Both the position numbers and the translations under genes were made by a program. A stretch of 64,000 bases of DNA, from positions 1-64,000 of the forward strand of contig JAPJBO010000285.1 of assembly GCA_030068145.1 (NCBI GenBank), given 5' to 3'. The notes beneath the pieces are model-generated. The model was not told where the DNA came from. It searched no databases and saw only the letters and a program-made list of their open reading frames with translations. Of this stretch, positions 13,215 through 23,984 are shown in pieces (position 1 is the stretch's first letter; each line of letters starts with the position of its first letter). The DNA comes from Diplonema papillatum (taxonomy: Eukaryota > Euglenozoa > Diplonemea > Diplonemida > Diplonemidae).

Positions 13215-13312
13215 CTGCTGATGCTGCTGCTGCTGTTCTTCTCCTGCTCTTGCTGCTGCTCTTGCTGCTGCTCTTGCTGCTGCTCTTGCTGCTGCTCTTG
13301 CTGCTGCTTCTG
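13215..13312. repeat. 15-bp microsatellite-like array (tgctgctgctcttgc)
   Basis: Repeated TGC/CTC triplets with a 15-bp higher period. The frames (Cys/Ser-rich on plus, Gln/Ala-rich on minus) are open only because of the repeat. Confidence 0.9.
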
Positions 13313-15894
13313 CGGAAAAGGCAAAGGGGTGAAAACCCCACGTGCTGACATTTGTGGCAACCTGTTTTTCGGCCAAAAGGGGCCTGCCATGTCAGAACTC
13401 GTGAGACTTCTTTATTATTTCTTTATAAAGATGGAGGAAAGTGCACATGAACAGCCTTCAGTGGCCTTATCCTTGTGTGGCTTCCCAAACTTGCAAAATG
13501 CTTCGAAAGAAACCCTCATGTGAGGTTGGAGCTTCCACTACTGACTACCAAGACTTTCTTTGAAGGCCACAACTTCAGGGAGGTGAGCCTTTTCATTTCG
13601 GATCAATTCGAAGCAATTGGGAAGCCCCGAAATGAAATCAAGAAGTCAATCAATGACCCGCAAATCCGCATACCAGATCCGCAAAACCACTCGTATGTGA
13701 TCTTCTTCTCCTGATGTCGAATTAGGGGAAGTTCCGACCTTCTAAGGAACCTTGTTCGTCTGATCTTCGGATTCCTGTGAGGGCTTCTTTGAATGAACCG
13801 GTTTTGAATACAAGAAAACGGGTACCCGTAGCACTCTCAGAACCTCTTCAATCACCCGCAAATTCAAATGCTTTGATGGTTTCCAATAGAGACCCGCAAA
13901 ACCACTCATCCTCCAGGCCAGTCTCCTTCACTTGCTCTTCAGGGCCATACTGCTGAAGGAACGTCATAAAAGGTCAGGCCCTCTTGAATGACTCGCAAAT
14001 CCGCATGCTTTGAAGGTTTCCGCAAGACGAGCTTTTCCAATCAACCAAACACACAGTCATTGTTGACCAACTCATTTTTTGAATTAATGAATAGATTTCG
14101 GGAAACAATATCAAAGACTGCCTGCGTCGGCTGCGCATTGAGCACGTTTCCGAGGGACACCACGAGGAGGTGCAGGTCAAATTCTTGTCCATCATGTAAA
14201 GAAACACATGATCAGAGACCTTCTCCCTTTTCAAAAGGAGGGGCTTGTTCTTCTGAAGTTCCGGCCCTTGAAAGAACACTGTTCGTCTGAGCTTCGAATT
14301 CCTGTGAGGGTTTCTTTGGATGAATCGGTCAAAAAATCGAGAAAACGGGTACCCATAGCTCTCCCAGAACCTCTTCGATGACTCGCAAGTTGGCATACCT
14401 TGGTTGGATTCGCGCGAAACCTCGAAGACCAGCTTTTCGGATCACCAAATTCGTCCGACATTGTCGCCCGGGTCTTAGCATGAATCGGTCGAGACTACAA
14501 GAAAACAGGTACCCGTAAGTATCTCAGAACCTCTTCAATGACCCACAAATCCGAATACTCTGATTGTTCCACAAGAGACCCGCAAGACCATCCTCATTGG
14601 CATCACTTGGGCTTCGCAAGGCTGTCTCTTTCACTTCTCGGCCTATAGGGGCCACCTTGCTGAAGGAACATCAAAAATCGCACACAACCTTCTCGAATTG
14701 GGGGCTAACCCCCCGAAGTTCCGACCTTCGCAAACTTGTCCCCCCGAAGTTCCGACCTTAGCAAACTTGTCGAAAGAACCCTTCGAAAGAATGGTGTTCC
14801 TGTGAGGGCTTCTTTGGAAGAATCGGTCAAGAATTCGAGAAAACTGGTACTCATAGCTCTCCCAGAACCCCTTCAATGACTCGCAAATTTGCATGCTTTG
14901 ACCGTTTCCACGCGGGAAACATCATCAAAGACTGCCTGAGTCGGCCGCGCGTTCAGCACGTTTCCGAGGGACACCACGAGGAGGTGCAGGTCAGATTCGT
15001 GTCCCCCATGTAAGGAAACACGAGATATGAGACCTTCTCGCTTTCAAAAAGGGGGCAAGTACTTCCGAAGTTCTGTCATCGAAATAACACTGTTCGCATG
15101 AGCTTCGAATTCCTGTGGGGGGTTTCTTTGGATGCATCGGTCCGAAATGGAAGAAAACAGGTACCCGTAGCTCTCTCACAACCTCTTCAATGACTCGCAA
15201 ACTCGCATACCCTGATTGTTTCCACGAGACCCGCAGAACCACTCATCGAGAACCCCTGGGCCTGGAGGCCAGTCTTCTTCACTTCCTGGTCTTTAGGGCC
15301 AATCTTGTTCAAGGAATATCAAAAACGGCAATAATGATGTCGAATTCGGGGGGGCTTGTTCCCCGAAGTTCCGACCCTTAAGAGAATGATGTTTGTCTCA
15401 GCTTCCTGTGAGGGCTTCTTCGGATGAATCGGTGAAAGACTCAAGAAGATGAGCACCCATACCTCTATCAGAACCTCTTGAATGACTCACAAATTCGCAT
15501 GCTCTGACGGTTTCCGCACCAATCAACCAAACACACGGTCATTGTTGACCAACCAATTCGGGAAACAATAACAAAGACTGCCTGTGTCGGCCGCACGTTG
15601 AGCACGTTTCCAAGGGACACCACGAGGAGGTGCAGGTCTGATTCTTGTCCCTCATGTAAAGAAACGCATGATAAGAGACCTTCTCCAATTCAAAAGGGGG
15701 GGCTTGTAACTTCCGAAGTTCCGACCGGCGAAAGAACACTGTTCGTATGAGCGCCGAATTCCTGTGAGGGTTTCTTTGGATGAATTGGTCGAAAATTCGA
15801 CAAAACGGGTACCCATAGCTCTCCCAGAACCTCTTCAAAGACTCGCAGGTGGGCATACCTTGGTTGGTCTCGCGCGAAACCTCAAAGACCAGCA

Positions 15895-16110
15895 TTTCGG
15901 ATCACAAAATTCGTCCGACATCATCGCCATTCATTGTGAACTTGTTCTTTGGTACTATTTTTTCCTGTTTTTGTTGCGTTTTTCGCTCTCTTTCGAGTCG
16001 ACCTCTTCACAAAGAGGCCGTATCTAGAAGGAAGGCTACAAACACTGAGAATCAATCCAATCCACGAGGGGGCCCGCAGGACAACCGAGTGCGGGTTTGC
16101 GGGGGTTTGC
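15895..16110. repeat. repeat block, copy 2
   Basis: Near-copy of 12380-12600, ending in the gtgcgggtttgcggg tract. Confidence 0.8.
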
Positions 16111-16438
16111 GGGTTCACGGCACTGGGGGGGACTCAGAAAAACGAAAGGAGAATCGGCTAAGGGCCTGGAAAGGCCGCGGCTCAGCCACAAGCCGCCACC
16201 TGTCACTCAGACTGGGGCCAACTAATTCAAAAAACCGGGGGCACATTGGTAACCATCCCGATTTTACCCCGGGCAAGGCTCACCTGGAAGGTGCCTCTTT
16301 GCACCGCCCGCCCCGTTCCTGCTGGGCAGCTTGGGGCAGGATCTTTTACGCCCGGGAAGGGTAGGTGCGCAGCTCGGACGCCAGATACGAAGTAAGGGGC
16401 TTTCACCCACAGCAAAGGTACTGCTTGCCTTGGCTTGG

Positions 16439-16690
16439 AAGCCCAGTACCTTCAGAAAAGTTGGCCCCCATCAAGGCTTCTAAAGCCCAGTATCTTCAGA
16501 AAAGTTGGCCCCCATGAAGGCTTCTAAAGCCCAGTACCTTCAGAAAAAGTTGCCCCCATCAAGGCTTCTAAAGCCCAGTATCTTCAGAAAAGTTGGCCCC
16601 CATGAAGGCTTCTAAAGCCCAGTACCTTCAGAAAAGTTGGCCCCCATCAAGGCTTCTAAAGGTCAGTCCCTTCAGAAAAGTTGGCCGCAA
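16439..16690. repeat. 44-bp tandem repeat, about 5.5 copies
   Basis: The unit beginning aagcccagtaccttcagaaa starts at 16439, 16483 and 16527 and continues to about 16690, an exact 44-bp period. It lies just past the 3' end of the DUF3754-type gene. Confidence 0.9.
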
Positions 16691-16691
16691 A

Positions 16692-16713
16692 CCCGCAAAC
16701 CCGGGTTTGCGGG
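16692..16713. repeat. 22-bp perfect palindrome in a TTTGCGGG context
   Basis: cccgcaaaccc is followed directly by its reverse complement. The gene's stop codon lies about 75 bp further on. Confidence 0.8.
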
Positions 16714-16784
16714 GGCACACCTCCGAACAGCTGAAGGACAGTGCAATGGCTGCTAAGGACAAAGGGTGGAGTGTTGGAAGAAAG

Positions 16785-18896
16785 TCAGATTCGCTTGTTG
16801 ACAATGGCCGGCATCTGGTTTTTGAGCAGTGTAAACCAGCGTCGGTGTCGAACAGTTAAATACTGTTTTGGAGTTAGACCTATCCTGTAAGAGCCGGATT
16901 TCGCTGAAACTAAGCCCAAGGCAGTGAGCTTTTCATAAGCTTCCTCATACCTGAGTTCAGATGACTGAAGGAAGAAGGACCATAGAAAGTCAGTCATTTT
17001 TTTCTGAAGGGTGCTCAGTGAAGAGTAGCCTTCTCCAGTAGAGTACAATATGTAGTATGCCAAAACCATTTCCATAATTTCTTGATCTTCGGCCTGTTGT
17101 GCTAGTTGCTGGAGGGCAATCTGACCTGACCCAATATGCCTGTCTGACAACCACTGCCTGTGCAACCTTTGCAAATTGCATTGAATGCTTAGCAACTGTA
17201 CAATACATGCGATGAAGTTCCAGACAGTTGCTACAAGGAACATAACCTTTAACTTCGTGCAGACGTCGTTCCAGTACCCTGGAAGCTCGTCAGTCCTCAT
17301 CAGAGTGACAAACAGACTCAGAAACAGAAGTGTTCTGCCTGCTGAGCACCCTATCAGCACCATATCTAAGGCAGGATGAAATCTGTTGCAAGGAAGGACT
17401 GCCGCGATGTCATCCACTGGGACATTGATGTACAGATGTGTCTCGAGTTCTTCCTGTTCTTGCTTGTGGGTGGGTGTGGCAACAAGTACATACTTGTAAG
17501 CCTCTACCATTTGGTCAGCCTTTCCTGAGAGATTCAGCTGTGGCTGGTGCATGAGTGCATCCAACGCAACTTGGATTTTTCCCTGTGTGAGCACAATTGC
17601 CTTGCTTGCGAAATCCGGAGCAGGCTCTGCCTCTCGCTCTGGGTCCCAGAAATAGCGGTGTGATAAGTAATAATTGTGAACAACCTCTGAATGCTCAAGT
17701 TCTGACAGGTGTGGGCGGATCTTTTTCAGTCGTTTCCTGCTCCCTGGAATACATCGGTCAAGCACACCAGCTTTCCACAGGGCAGGCGACAAAGGTACGA
17801 ATTTTGCAGCAGCTGCCAGCTTCAGAATGATGGGTAGCTGCTGCAAGCTTGAAGGTGTAACACTGACAGAGGATTGATAAGGCTCAAGCAATGAAGTGTA
17901 TGTAGCTGCCGCAATCGAAGACAAAACTGACGAAAGTCGCACCCACCGCATTCCATCGGCTTTGGAGACCGACTGTGTGATGGCCTCAATCAAAAGAAAT
18001 CTTGTAAGTGAAGTGTAAGTCAGATCGCCTGTATCTGGCTCAGCATGGTGAACTTCTTCAATATCACTTACCTTGTAGAAAGTGGACTTTCGGTTTTCGA
18101 GCAACTTTCCGCTTTTGACTTCTGTTACAGATGTTGCGATTTCCATTCGATCGGGTGACAGTAGTTTCCGAATCTCGACAATATGACGCCCTTTGCCCTC
18201 TGTCACAATGCTGACTGAACCATTGGGCATTGTATCACTGGTTATCCCTTCTCCCGCTTCTCCCTTACGCTTTCGTCCATCCAATTTGCGCGTGTCCCTG
18301 CGGCGCTTTGCCCCCGACTCAGATGTTGTGGTTATGAGCTCTCCAGGGTCATGGTAACAGGTGAGCTCCCATGTACTATCAGAAGATTTCCAGACGCCTG
18401 AGAAGTTCACAATTTGAGGCCCAGGCCTTTGTTCAGACGATCTGAGTGTATCCGGTGATGTATCTGGAAGGTGTTCCGCCTCTTTTCTGACAGCGGTGTC
18501 GCGAGTGCTCTTTGGTGATTCGTTGCAGAGAGACAGAAACGATAGCGGTGTGGTATATGGCTCGGTAGCATCAGGAAGCTTGATCGTTGCGGTTTCGCCC
18601 CCTGGGCTTAATGAAAGCACAGTGCCCTCACCAACAGTATTCTTCCACAACCCATCTGTAGCCTGATGTTCGCTCTGGACAAGAACACGGTCTCCAACAC
18701 ATATCGTTCGGGACCTAGCTTTTCGGAGGTGCCTCACCTCTGTGACGTAAGCCTCTTCCCCTGTGCCCCAATCAACTGTAGCCTTCAGCCCATCCAGAGC
18801 CATAATTGTTCCATCCTGGGTATGCTCAACCCATGTTTCATCGCTCTGCTGCACTTCTACCTGAACACCAACAATATCTCCAACAGCGAATGACAT
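16785..18896 (-). CDS. DUF3754 (TMEM143-like) membrane protein, 703 aa, intronless
   Basis: A complete 703-codon frame with an ATG start. Residues about 1-60 (MSFAVGDIVGVQVEV...) and 62-115 (VGDRVLVQSE...) read as two SH3/Tudor-like barrels. Residues about 140-270 hold a strand-rich segment starting FSGVWKSSDSTWEL with a basic insert (AKRRRDTRK, GRKRKG). The C-terminal third matches the DUF3754 pattern: HLYINVPVDDIAAVLP, two hydrophobic segments (LIGCSAGRTLLFLSLFVTLM and KVMFLVATVWNFIACIVQLL), then LAQQAEDQEIMEMVLAYYIL and YEEAYEKLTALGLV. The family is best known from TMEM143, proposed to be mitochondrial; its biochemical role is unknown to me. No cleavable signal is evident. The family call rests on recalled motifs; the Tudor-like reading is weaker. 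Confidence 0.75.
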   Translation of the reverse strand: MSFAVGDIVGVQVEVQQSDETWVEHTQDGTIMALDGLKATVDWGTGEEAYVTEVRHLRKARSRTICVGDRVLVQSEHQATDGLWKNTVGEGTVLSLSPGGETATIKLPDATEPYTTPLSFLSLCNESPKSTRDTAVRKEAEHLPDTSPDTLRSSEQRPGPQIVNFSGVWKSSDSTWELTCYHDPGELITTTSESGAKRRRDTRKLDGRKRKGEAGEGITSDTMPNGSVSIVTEGKGRHIVEIRKLLSPDRMEIATSVTEVKSGKLLENRKSTFYKVSDIEEVHHAEPDTGDLTYTSLTRFLLIEAITQSVSKADGMRWVRLSSVLSSIAAATYTSLLEPYQSSVSVTPSSLQQLPIILKLAAAAKFVPLSPALWKAGVLDRCIPGSRKRLKKIRPHLSELEHSEVVHNYYLSHRYFWDPEREAEPAPDFASKAIVLTQGKIQVALDALMHQPQLNLSGKADQMVEAYKYVLVATPTHKQEQEELETHLYINVPVDDIAAVLPCNRFHPALDMVLIGCSAGRTLLFLSLFVTLMRTDELPGYWNDVCTKLKVMFLVATVWNFIACIVQLLSIQCNLQRLHRQWLSDRHIGSGQIALQQLAQQAEDQEIMEMVLAYYILYSTGEGYSSLSTLQKKMTDFLWSFFLQSSELRYEEAYEKLTALGLVSAKSGSYRIGLTPKQYLTVRHRRWFTLLKNQMPAIVNKRI

Positions 18897-19113
18897 TTTG
18901 CGTCCTCCGCACCCTTGCCCTTTCGCTGTTGTGGTTAGCAGAACTGTAAAGTCAACTGCGGTAGTTTGCGGTGACGAGGACTAATGATCGCGCGGGATCA
19001 GGCGCAATCTTCGTACCACCTTCTGCATGTGCTTCGCATCCAGAGGGCAGGCTAGCTCAGAAGTGTCTCAACAAGATGAGTTCGTCCTACCATTCTTGGA
19101 ACAACAGGCAGTT

Positions 19114-19398
19114 TCATTGCTTGCTGGTGAACGATAAAGAGCCAGTGTCTCGGAGGCTCTTTTTCCAACGAGACTTGAGAGCAGCAGCTAGGATAATGGC
19201 CGTTGTTTGGGCTGAGCTACTTGATACCCGAGACTTCTTGTTGTTTTCGGCTTTTCGTTGAAGTCCGGTGATCAGAAACTGTCGTTCGGTCATGTACCTT
19301 TCCATCTCGTGCTGATTGACCAGTCCTGTACGCACACCGGCACCATAGATAAAGGTGCAGGCATGAGGTTTGTCGCCTGCTTTCATACCCAACTGCAA
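19114..19398 (-). CDS. possible exon or small ORF, unknown function
   Basis: The minus frame contains DKPHACTFIYGAGVRTGLVN and HEMERYMTERQFLITGLQRK, which look more protein-like than surrounding frames. It may extend upstream in frame (KSKHILQLGMKAG). No family is recognised and splice limits are not clear. The rest of 18900-19480 holds nothing I can name. Confidence 0.3.
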   Translation of the reverse strand: MQLGMKAGDKPHACTFIYGAGVRTGLVNQHEMERYMTERQFLITGLQRKAENNKKSRVSSSSAQTTAIILAAALKSRWKKSLRDTGSLSFTSKQ

Positions 19399-19439
19399 TA
19401 TATGCTTCGATTTTGTAGCACCCCCATCCTTAGCTGTTG

Positions 19440-20512
19440 ATTCAGATCACTTATCGCATCTTTCCAACTTACAGGCTTCTGAAAGTAACAACCATCTTCG
19501 GGGAATGTCAGCTGTCTGTGTATCAAGACAATGAAACCCCTGGAAGCGCAGTTGAGGACGAGCAAGACACGCAGACCTGCAAAGCCGGAGGCTCAGGCAG
19601 CTGTCGGAACGGGTCACTATCATGCGAAGGTGGGAAGAGGAAGGTGGTGCCAAAAAGTCCGGCAGTGCGGTGCTACCAGCTCGCCAATGTTGTGCTGGTT
19701 CTGCTGTAAGCAGCTGAAGACGAAGTGGCACGGAAGTGAGAAACCCGACTCAGTGCGGTTCAAGGAAAGACGGCAGCGACACAAACGAAGAAGCGGCGAT
19801 TGACCTCGGCAGTTCCATTGAAGACCACACGACCATCCCAGTGGAAGGAAGCAATTATCGCAACCGATGCCACTGGGCGAGCAGGCGAAGGAGAAGAGGA
19901 GTGCCAAGTGCACTTAATCAAGACGAGCTGAAGAGGCGAAAGCATGACTCCCCACCGAACCCGCAAACCCGTGCGAAGATGCGACACCGGCGATGCAGAT
20001 TGTTGCCACAGAGTATTTGCAATATAATCCAAACCGTCCTAGGCCATCATCATTCACCCACAGACGACGACATGTGAAGGGAGCGAGCCGCAAGGTGGAA
20101 CGCCTTGGACGCCGATTGCACCGGTGACCAACAAGCCGACGAGTAGCTGTGCAGTGTACAGCAGATGAAGTGCACGCCCTGCAAACGGAGTAGGAAAACA
20201 GGGGCGTGATGCTGAGAAGCCCACCGCAAGAGTGGGGAGGCTAGCCCAAATAATACTACGAGAAGCACCGGATGATGATCTGCGCGATGTGCGTGATGGT
20301 CGCAGAGTGCTGGCGACATGTGAGAACTGCAGAGGGATATCAGACCTGCACAACCGACGGCCTGGCCAGTGCTGCAAACGAGGCTACCACCACCAGGTAT
20401 TGCAACAACGCGAGCAACAAAACGCGAGGATTCGCCAGTGCCTGCCATGCCCGAGGCTGAAACAAAGGGTCAGGGGGGACCAGCACCCTGCGGTATACAA
20501 TATGGTGGTATA
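19440..20512 (+). other. degenerate region with Cys/His- and Arg-rich ORFs
   Basis: Plus-strand frames include PMLCWFCCKQLKTKWHG (about 19690-19740) and DGRRVLATCENCRG (about 20300-20350), resembling zinc-knuckle or zinc-ribbon pieces in a basic context. No frame is continuous. Decayed retroelement ORF1-type sequence is possible but unproven. Confidence 0.3.
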
Positions 20513-20563
20513 GTGCGTTGTGCAGGGTAGTCGAAGGCCTGACAATCACACTAATGCAACAAA
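20513..20563 (+). repeat. 51-bp sequence shared with 62043-62093
   Basis: gtgcgttg, then cagggtagtcgaaggcctga, then a short tail ending gcaacaaa, matches 62043-62093 with about four differences. Flanks differ on both sides, except that in each case degenerate retroelement-like sequence lies next to it. Confidence 0.75.
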
Positions 20564-21254
20564 TTTACTACAAAGTGCTGCCGGGTTCCGCCCCCGGGGC
20601 TCGACCGAGCTCTTATGATAGATGGACGCCTACCATAGGCACGTGTCAAAAACTGGGATTCGTGGTAGGCGCATGGTAGGCGGTAGGTGCATGGTAGGCG
20701 CTTTTCCCAATGTAATTTGCTAGTGGTAGGCGCTTGGTAGGCGCTTTCGACAGCGGGTTTTCAAATGGTCGGACGAGAGGAGGATCGCCTTGAATCGGCA
20801 GCGCTCAAAGCGATAACTTCTGCCCCACAATGCCATGGAACAGACACCAGACCTGGTCCATGTTTCTTTGCCGCTGGAGAGAGTCTGCCAGCTTATCCAC
20901 GACAGGTTTCAGTGCGCTGTGCGCCTTGCCCGGTTCGGTCAGAGTCTTTTCACTGACTCGCAGGTGGTCGATCCAAAGGACAACCCTTCGGCAGCATTGA
21001 ACGTTTTTCTAGGAGAAGGTGGTCAATGATCTCGTTCCCTTTGAGTCGATCATTGCTCGTGTGGATGCGGCGCCCAAGGCCTGGCCTTGGGTCCTTCGAG
21101 ACGCTGCTTTGGAAGGTGGTTCAGGGTCTTCGAGACGAGCCCCTTCCTTTCGTTGTGGATAGCGTTCCCAGCAAAGAGGACGACGAGGTCAAACAAAACT
21201 GGCGCCGTTAAGTTGTGGGTGGCCCGGTCCAACACGAAGTGAGGACAAATGCAT

Positions 21255-21385
21255 TTGAGTTGTGGCCGACTAGCAGGCATCTGCATAAACAGGCATCCAA
21301 CTAGCAGGCATCTGAGTAAGCAGGCATTTACTTTGCAGGCTAACTCTGTAGGCATTCTAGCAGGCATCTGACTGTGCAAACATTG
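21255..21385. repeat. short repeat with agcaggcatctg
   Basis: Six or more loose copies of (ag)caggcat(ctg) spaced about 17-25 bp apart. Confidence 0.6.
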
Positions 21386-21488
21386 GACAATGTAGACATT
21401 AGACTACGAGAAAACTGCTTGAAAGGTCCCTGCGGCGATCAGCCCAGGGGTGGTGGTGCCGATGTTCCGCTCTGTGTCGGGGTGGGAG

Positions 21489-21590
21489 TGAGACGAGTTA
21501 GAGTGCAGAAACCATCTCTCAGTGAGTTTTCGGTCTTCTCACTTCCTCACGTACTGCTACGGTGGCCGCAAAATCGCTCCGTTGTAGGCG
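21489..21590 (-). pseudogene. relic of a LINE 3' end
   Basis: gacgagttagagtgcag, accatctctc, gagtttycggtc, ctcacttc and cgctccg occur in the same order and spacing as at 23985-24085, the 3' end of the LINE in this window. The two copies are clearly diverged. Confidence 0.7.
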
Positions 21591-21669
21591 TGTAAGGGGA
21601 ACGGTGGGTTTTGGGGTTGGTAGAAGCGCGCTACCATGAGCCTAAAAAACGCCTACCATTCACGTGCAA

Positions 21670-22640
21670 GCCGCGCTCGAACCTGCTCAACTTCCTCAAG
21701 CGACAACCCGTGGAACCTTGATGCTGAGTTCGGCATGTGACGACAAGTCCGGGGTCTGTACTGGTTCACCTACAGAAAGTCCCCCCATCCGAGTGTGATG
21801 TTAAGTTCGTGGATTCCTCAGATCAGGATAAAATAAGACCTGGACTTTTCGGGCAGTGTTACCCATCCGCTACCCGTTCTCAATCTTGGAACTCCCGACA
21901 CTTTTGAGCTGTACCTTGCTAATCTTAACGCACGACTTCGGTGTCCCACGGCGGATTTGCAACCTTCTTTGACTTGGAGTGTGCTCACAAGTGTGCATGT
22001 GGTTTGTCCTTGTGCCTGTCCCCTTGCACTAAACTATCCACAAAAGTTAAACAGTCCAAATAGATCACTATACCTGAAGCTTCCTGGTGCATGTTGAGAC
22101 ATTTCAGAGTTCCCCTCTGCTAAGTCTGAGACTGTTCGAGGCTCAAAGACTTCGAATTTGTAAGAAAACTATGCGTGAGTCTTAATAACCCGCAGACACA
22201 GCAATAACAGGCAAGCAAAAGTTGAAGAAATGTTGCAGTAGTGAAAACATCGTGGCTAACAAGAGAACATCTGGACACCCCAGTAGAATCTAGTGACATG
22301 GTCGAGGGCGGCAGCAAAAAGACAATCATACAATATGTGCCAAAGAAAAACAGAAAAAATATTTGGGGTGCCCATGAGAGACCGTTGAAAAGACAACAAC
22401 ATCCCTTCTGTTTTTGACACGGAGGAAATAAAAAGGCAGACACGGGGGAAGAGGCACGCGTAGATACTTGTGTCCTGGACTTCCAGCCAACTGCTGGCCT
22501 CTTCACAGCAGGTACTTCAACTGGAAGAATGTTTGCCAATCAATATTGGTGGTGTGGTATACGAGAAGCGAAATCATACAAAAATGGGTGTTGGTGTTGA
22601 GGTTGTAAAATACAGTTTGTATGGCGTTTCGCACACAAAG
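21670..22640. other. unassigned region downstream of the coiled-coil gene
   Basis: No convincing gene. A minus ORF at 22120-22539 has a hydrophobic stretch (APQIFFLFFFGTYCMIVFLL) but no recognised domain; it could be 3' untranslated sequence or a terminal exon of the coiled-coil gene. Confidence 0.4.
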
Positions 22641-23933
22641 TCATGGGTCGATGCAAAAAATTAACGGGGCATATTCCCGATCCTGCCTTTGGCTTACTTT
22701 TTTGGGATGATGAAGTGCCGAAGAAGGTGAGCGTGTTCTAGACTGCGGATGATGTTTCGAGCGGCTCGATGTGGCATACCCCGTACATGTTGCCCGACGA
22801 CTTGGGTTCAGTTTGAAGCCCCTTGCGTGTGATGCATACGAGCTTGAATTATGGGGATTGATGCTCGGACTAGTGCTAACAGAAGACTGCCCTGTACGCG
22901 GACAGGTGCCTGCACGAGGCGAGACAGATGCAGACCGCAAATTTCGGTCCAGAGGGAGAAAGCACACAGAGTTGCCGACAGGGGTGGGTGAAGTAGACAA
23001 GGCTGGAACTCCTTCCGAACCTGAGCTTTGTTCCGAGATGTGTACTGAGTTGCTACAGGTCCGCACGCCTGAGCTGTGGCTGCATGCACGGCCAAGGCCA
23101 ACACTACAACGACCTTCGGAAGTGCTGGAGGGTTCTGAATATGCATGCAGCATCGGAGACTCAGAATGGCCCGCGGAAGCTGTGCGTCCTTCTGGAAGTG
23201 ATGGTGTGTCAGAGCCCGACGTTCTCGAAGGCGCTTCGCTCCGCATTTGGTCTTGCTGCAGCATGACCCATTCTGTACTGCACCCTTCATCTTCAAACCT
23301 GACATGAGCAGGCATTGCCGGGGGCGAGCCAGGAGGGAGAGGAGGCAACCCAGGCTTCAATTTGCCTTTGTCTGTATGCGGATGCACATGCTTTGACAGA
23401 AGGTGCATCCGTTGTTTCGCGACAACTTGTCTCAGGGCATCACGTTCCTCGGTAATTCGATGGATTTCTTCCGGCGACTTACCCCGGCTCAACTCGAGCT
23501 GTTGTCTTTGCACCTCTCCACGCAGATCGAGTACAGCTTTGCGCAGAGAACTAATTTCTTGGTGGGTCGGTTCGTTCTCCCGACTCGATGCTTGTTCACC
23601 TAGTTGCTTCCGCAAAGTATCAACTGTGCTTGCCTCCGATATCGCCGTCTGCTGGAAATGTTCCGTATCGCTTCGAAGTCTGTCAAGTTCTCGTCTGCAA
23701 TGCGCCGCTTCAGCCTCCCATTCATCGGATTTGATGTTCACTTCCTTTAGCTTTTCTTCGTACTCTTTGACTGTGCATCGCAAGTGCTCGACCTCTTCGT
23801 AGGCTGTTGTTGCTTCTTTCTTGGCTTGAGCAAGTTCTGCCTCCAGCAAATGCCTTTGGTTCGCCTGTTTGGATGTAAAGCTTCTTAGTTCAAATTCTCG
23901 GGGCTCATCCAATCGCCTTCTTGTCCCAACCAT
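22641..23933 (-). CDS. coiled-coil protein with Ser/Pro-rich tail, ~430 aa
   Basis: The frame opens with ATG (a GTG codon lies directly upstream). Residues about 1-190 are an almost unbroken charged heptad region (LLEAELAQAKKEATTAYEEV, EYEEKLKEVNIKSDEWEAEA, ITEERDALRQVVAKQRMHL). Residues about 195-210 are Pro-rich (PGLPPLPPGSPPAMP), and the remainder is Ser/Thr/Arg-rich low complexity. A structural or scaffold role is inference only. Near the C-terminus, AAAAGTAAGCC could be a splice donor, so the last ~15 residues may be intron read-through. No family assigned. Confidence 0.65.
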   Translation of the reverse strand: MVGTRRRLDEPREFELRSFTSKQANQRHLLEAELAQAKKEATTAYEEVEHLRCTVKEYEEKLKEVNIKSDEWEAEAAHCRRELDRLRSDTEHFQQTAISEASTVDTLRKQLGEQASSRENEPTHQEISSLRKAVLDLRGEVQRQQLELSRGKSPEEIHRITEERDALRQVVAKQRMHLLSKHVHPHTDKGKLKPGLPPLPPGSPPAMPAHVRFEDEGCSTEWVMLQQDQMRSEAPSRTSGSDTPSLPEGRTASAGHSESPMLHAYSEPSSTSEGRCSVGLGRACSHSSGVRTCSNSVHISEQSSGSEGVPALSTSPTPVGNSVCFLPLDRNLRSASVSPRAGTCPRTGQSSVSTSPSINPHNSSSYASHARGFKLNPSRRATCTGYATSSRSKHHPQSRTRSPSSALHHPKKVSQRQDREYAPLIFCIDP

Positions 23934-23984
23934 CACGTAGGCAAGACTGTACTGAGGGAAGCAAAAGAAATAGAGAGAGAGAGA

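Larger units (their letters stand above)
8650..15870. repeat. ~300-bp complex repeat family, at least 15 copies
   Basis: A core like ggatgaatcggtcaaaaa, then gggtacccatagctctc, then aacctcttcaatgactcgca recurs near 8651, 8853, 9121, 10966, 11276, 11578, 11889, 12252, 13788, 14318, 14480, 14813, 15127, 15422 and 15776. Between cores two variant spacers alternate: one with cttcacttcctggtctttag, the other with gacaccacgaggaggtgcag. Spacing is about 300-310 bp where the array is regular (11276 to 11889). No frame is conserved across copies, so I call no gene. Confidence 0.85.
20624..21665. other. region bounded by TGGTAGGCG motif clusters
   Basis: About eight copies of tggtaggcg or its complement cgcctacca crowd into 20628-20750, and further copies occur at 21580-21662. 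The clusters are partly inverted, as at the ends of a decayed element. No transposase is visible between them. Confidence 0.4.

Noticed and set aside
13112-13390. Gln/Glu- or Ala-Arg-rich ORFs
   Set aside because: Produced by the 15-bp trinucleotide-type repeat.
22120-22539. 139-codon ORF with a hydrophobic stretch as a gene
   Set aside because: No domain, and it lies directly downstream of the coiled-coil gene; cannot be separated from untranslated sequence.
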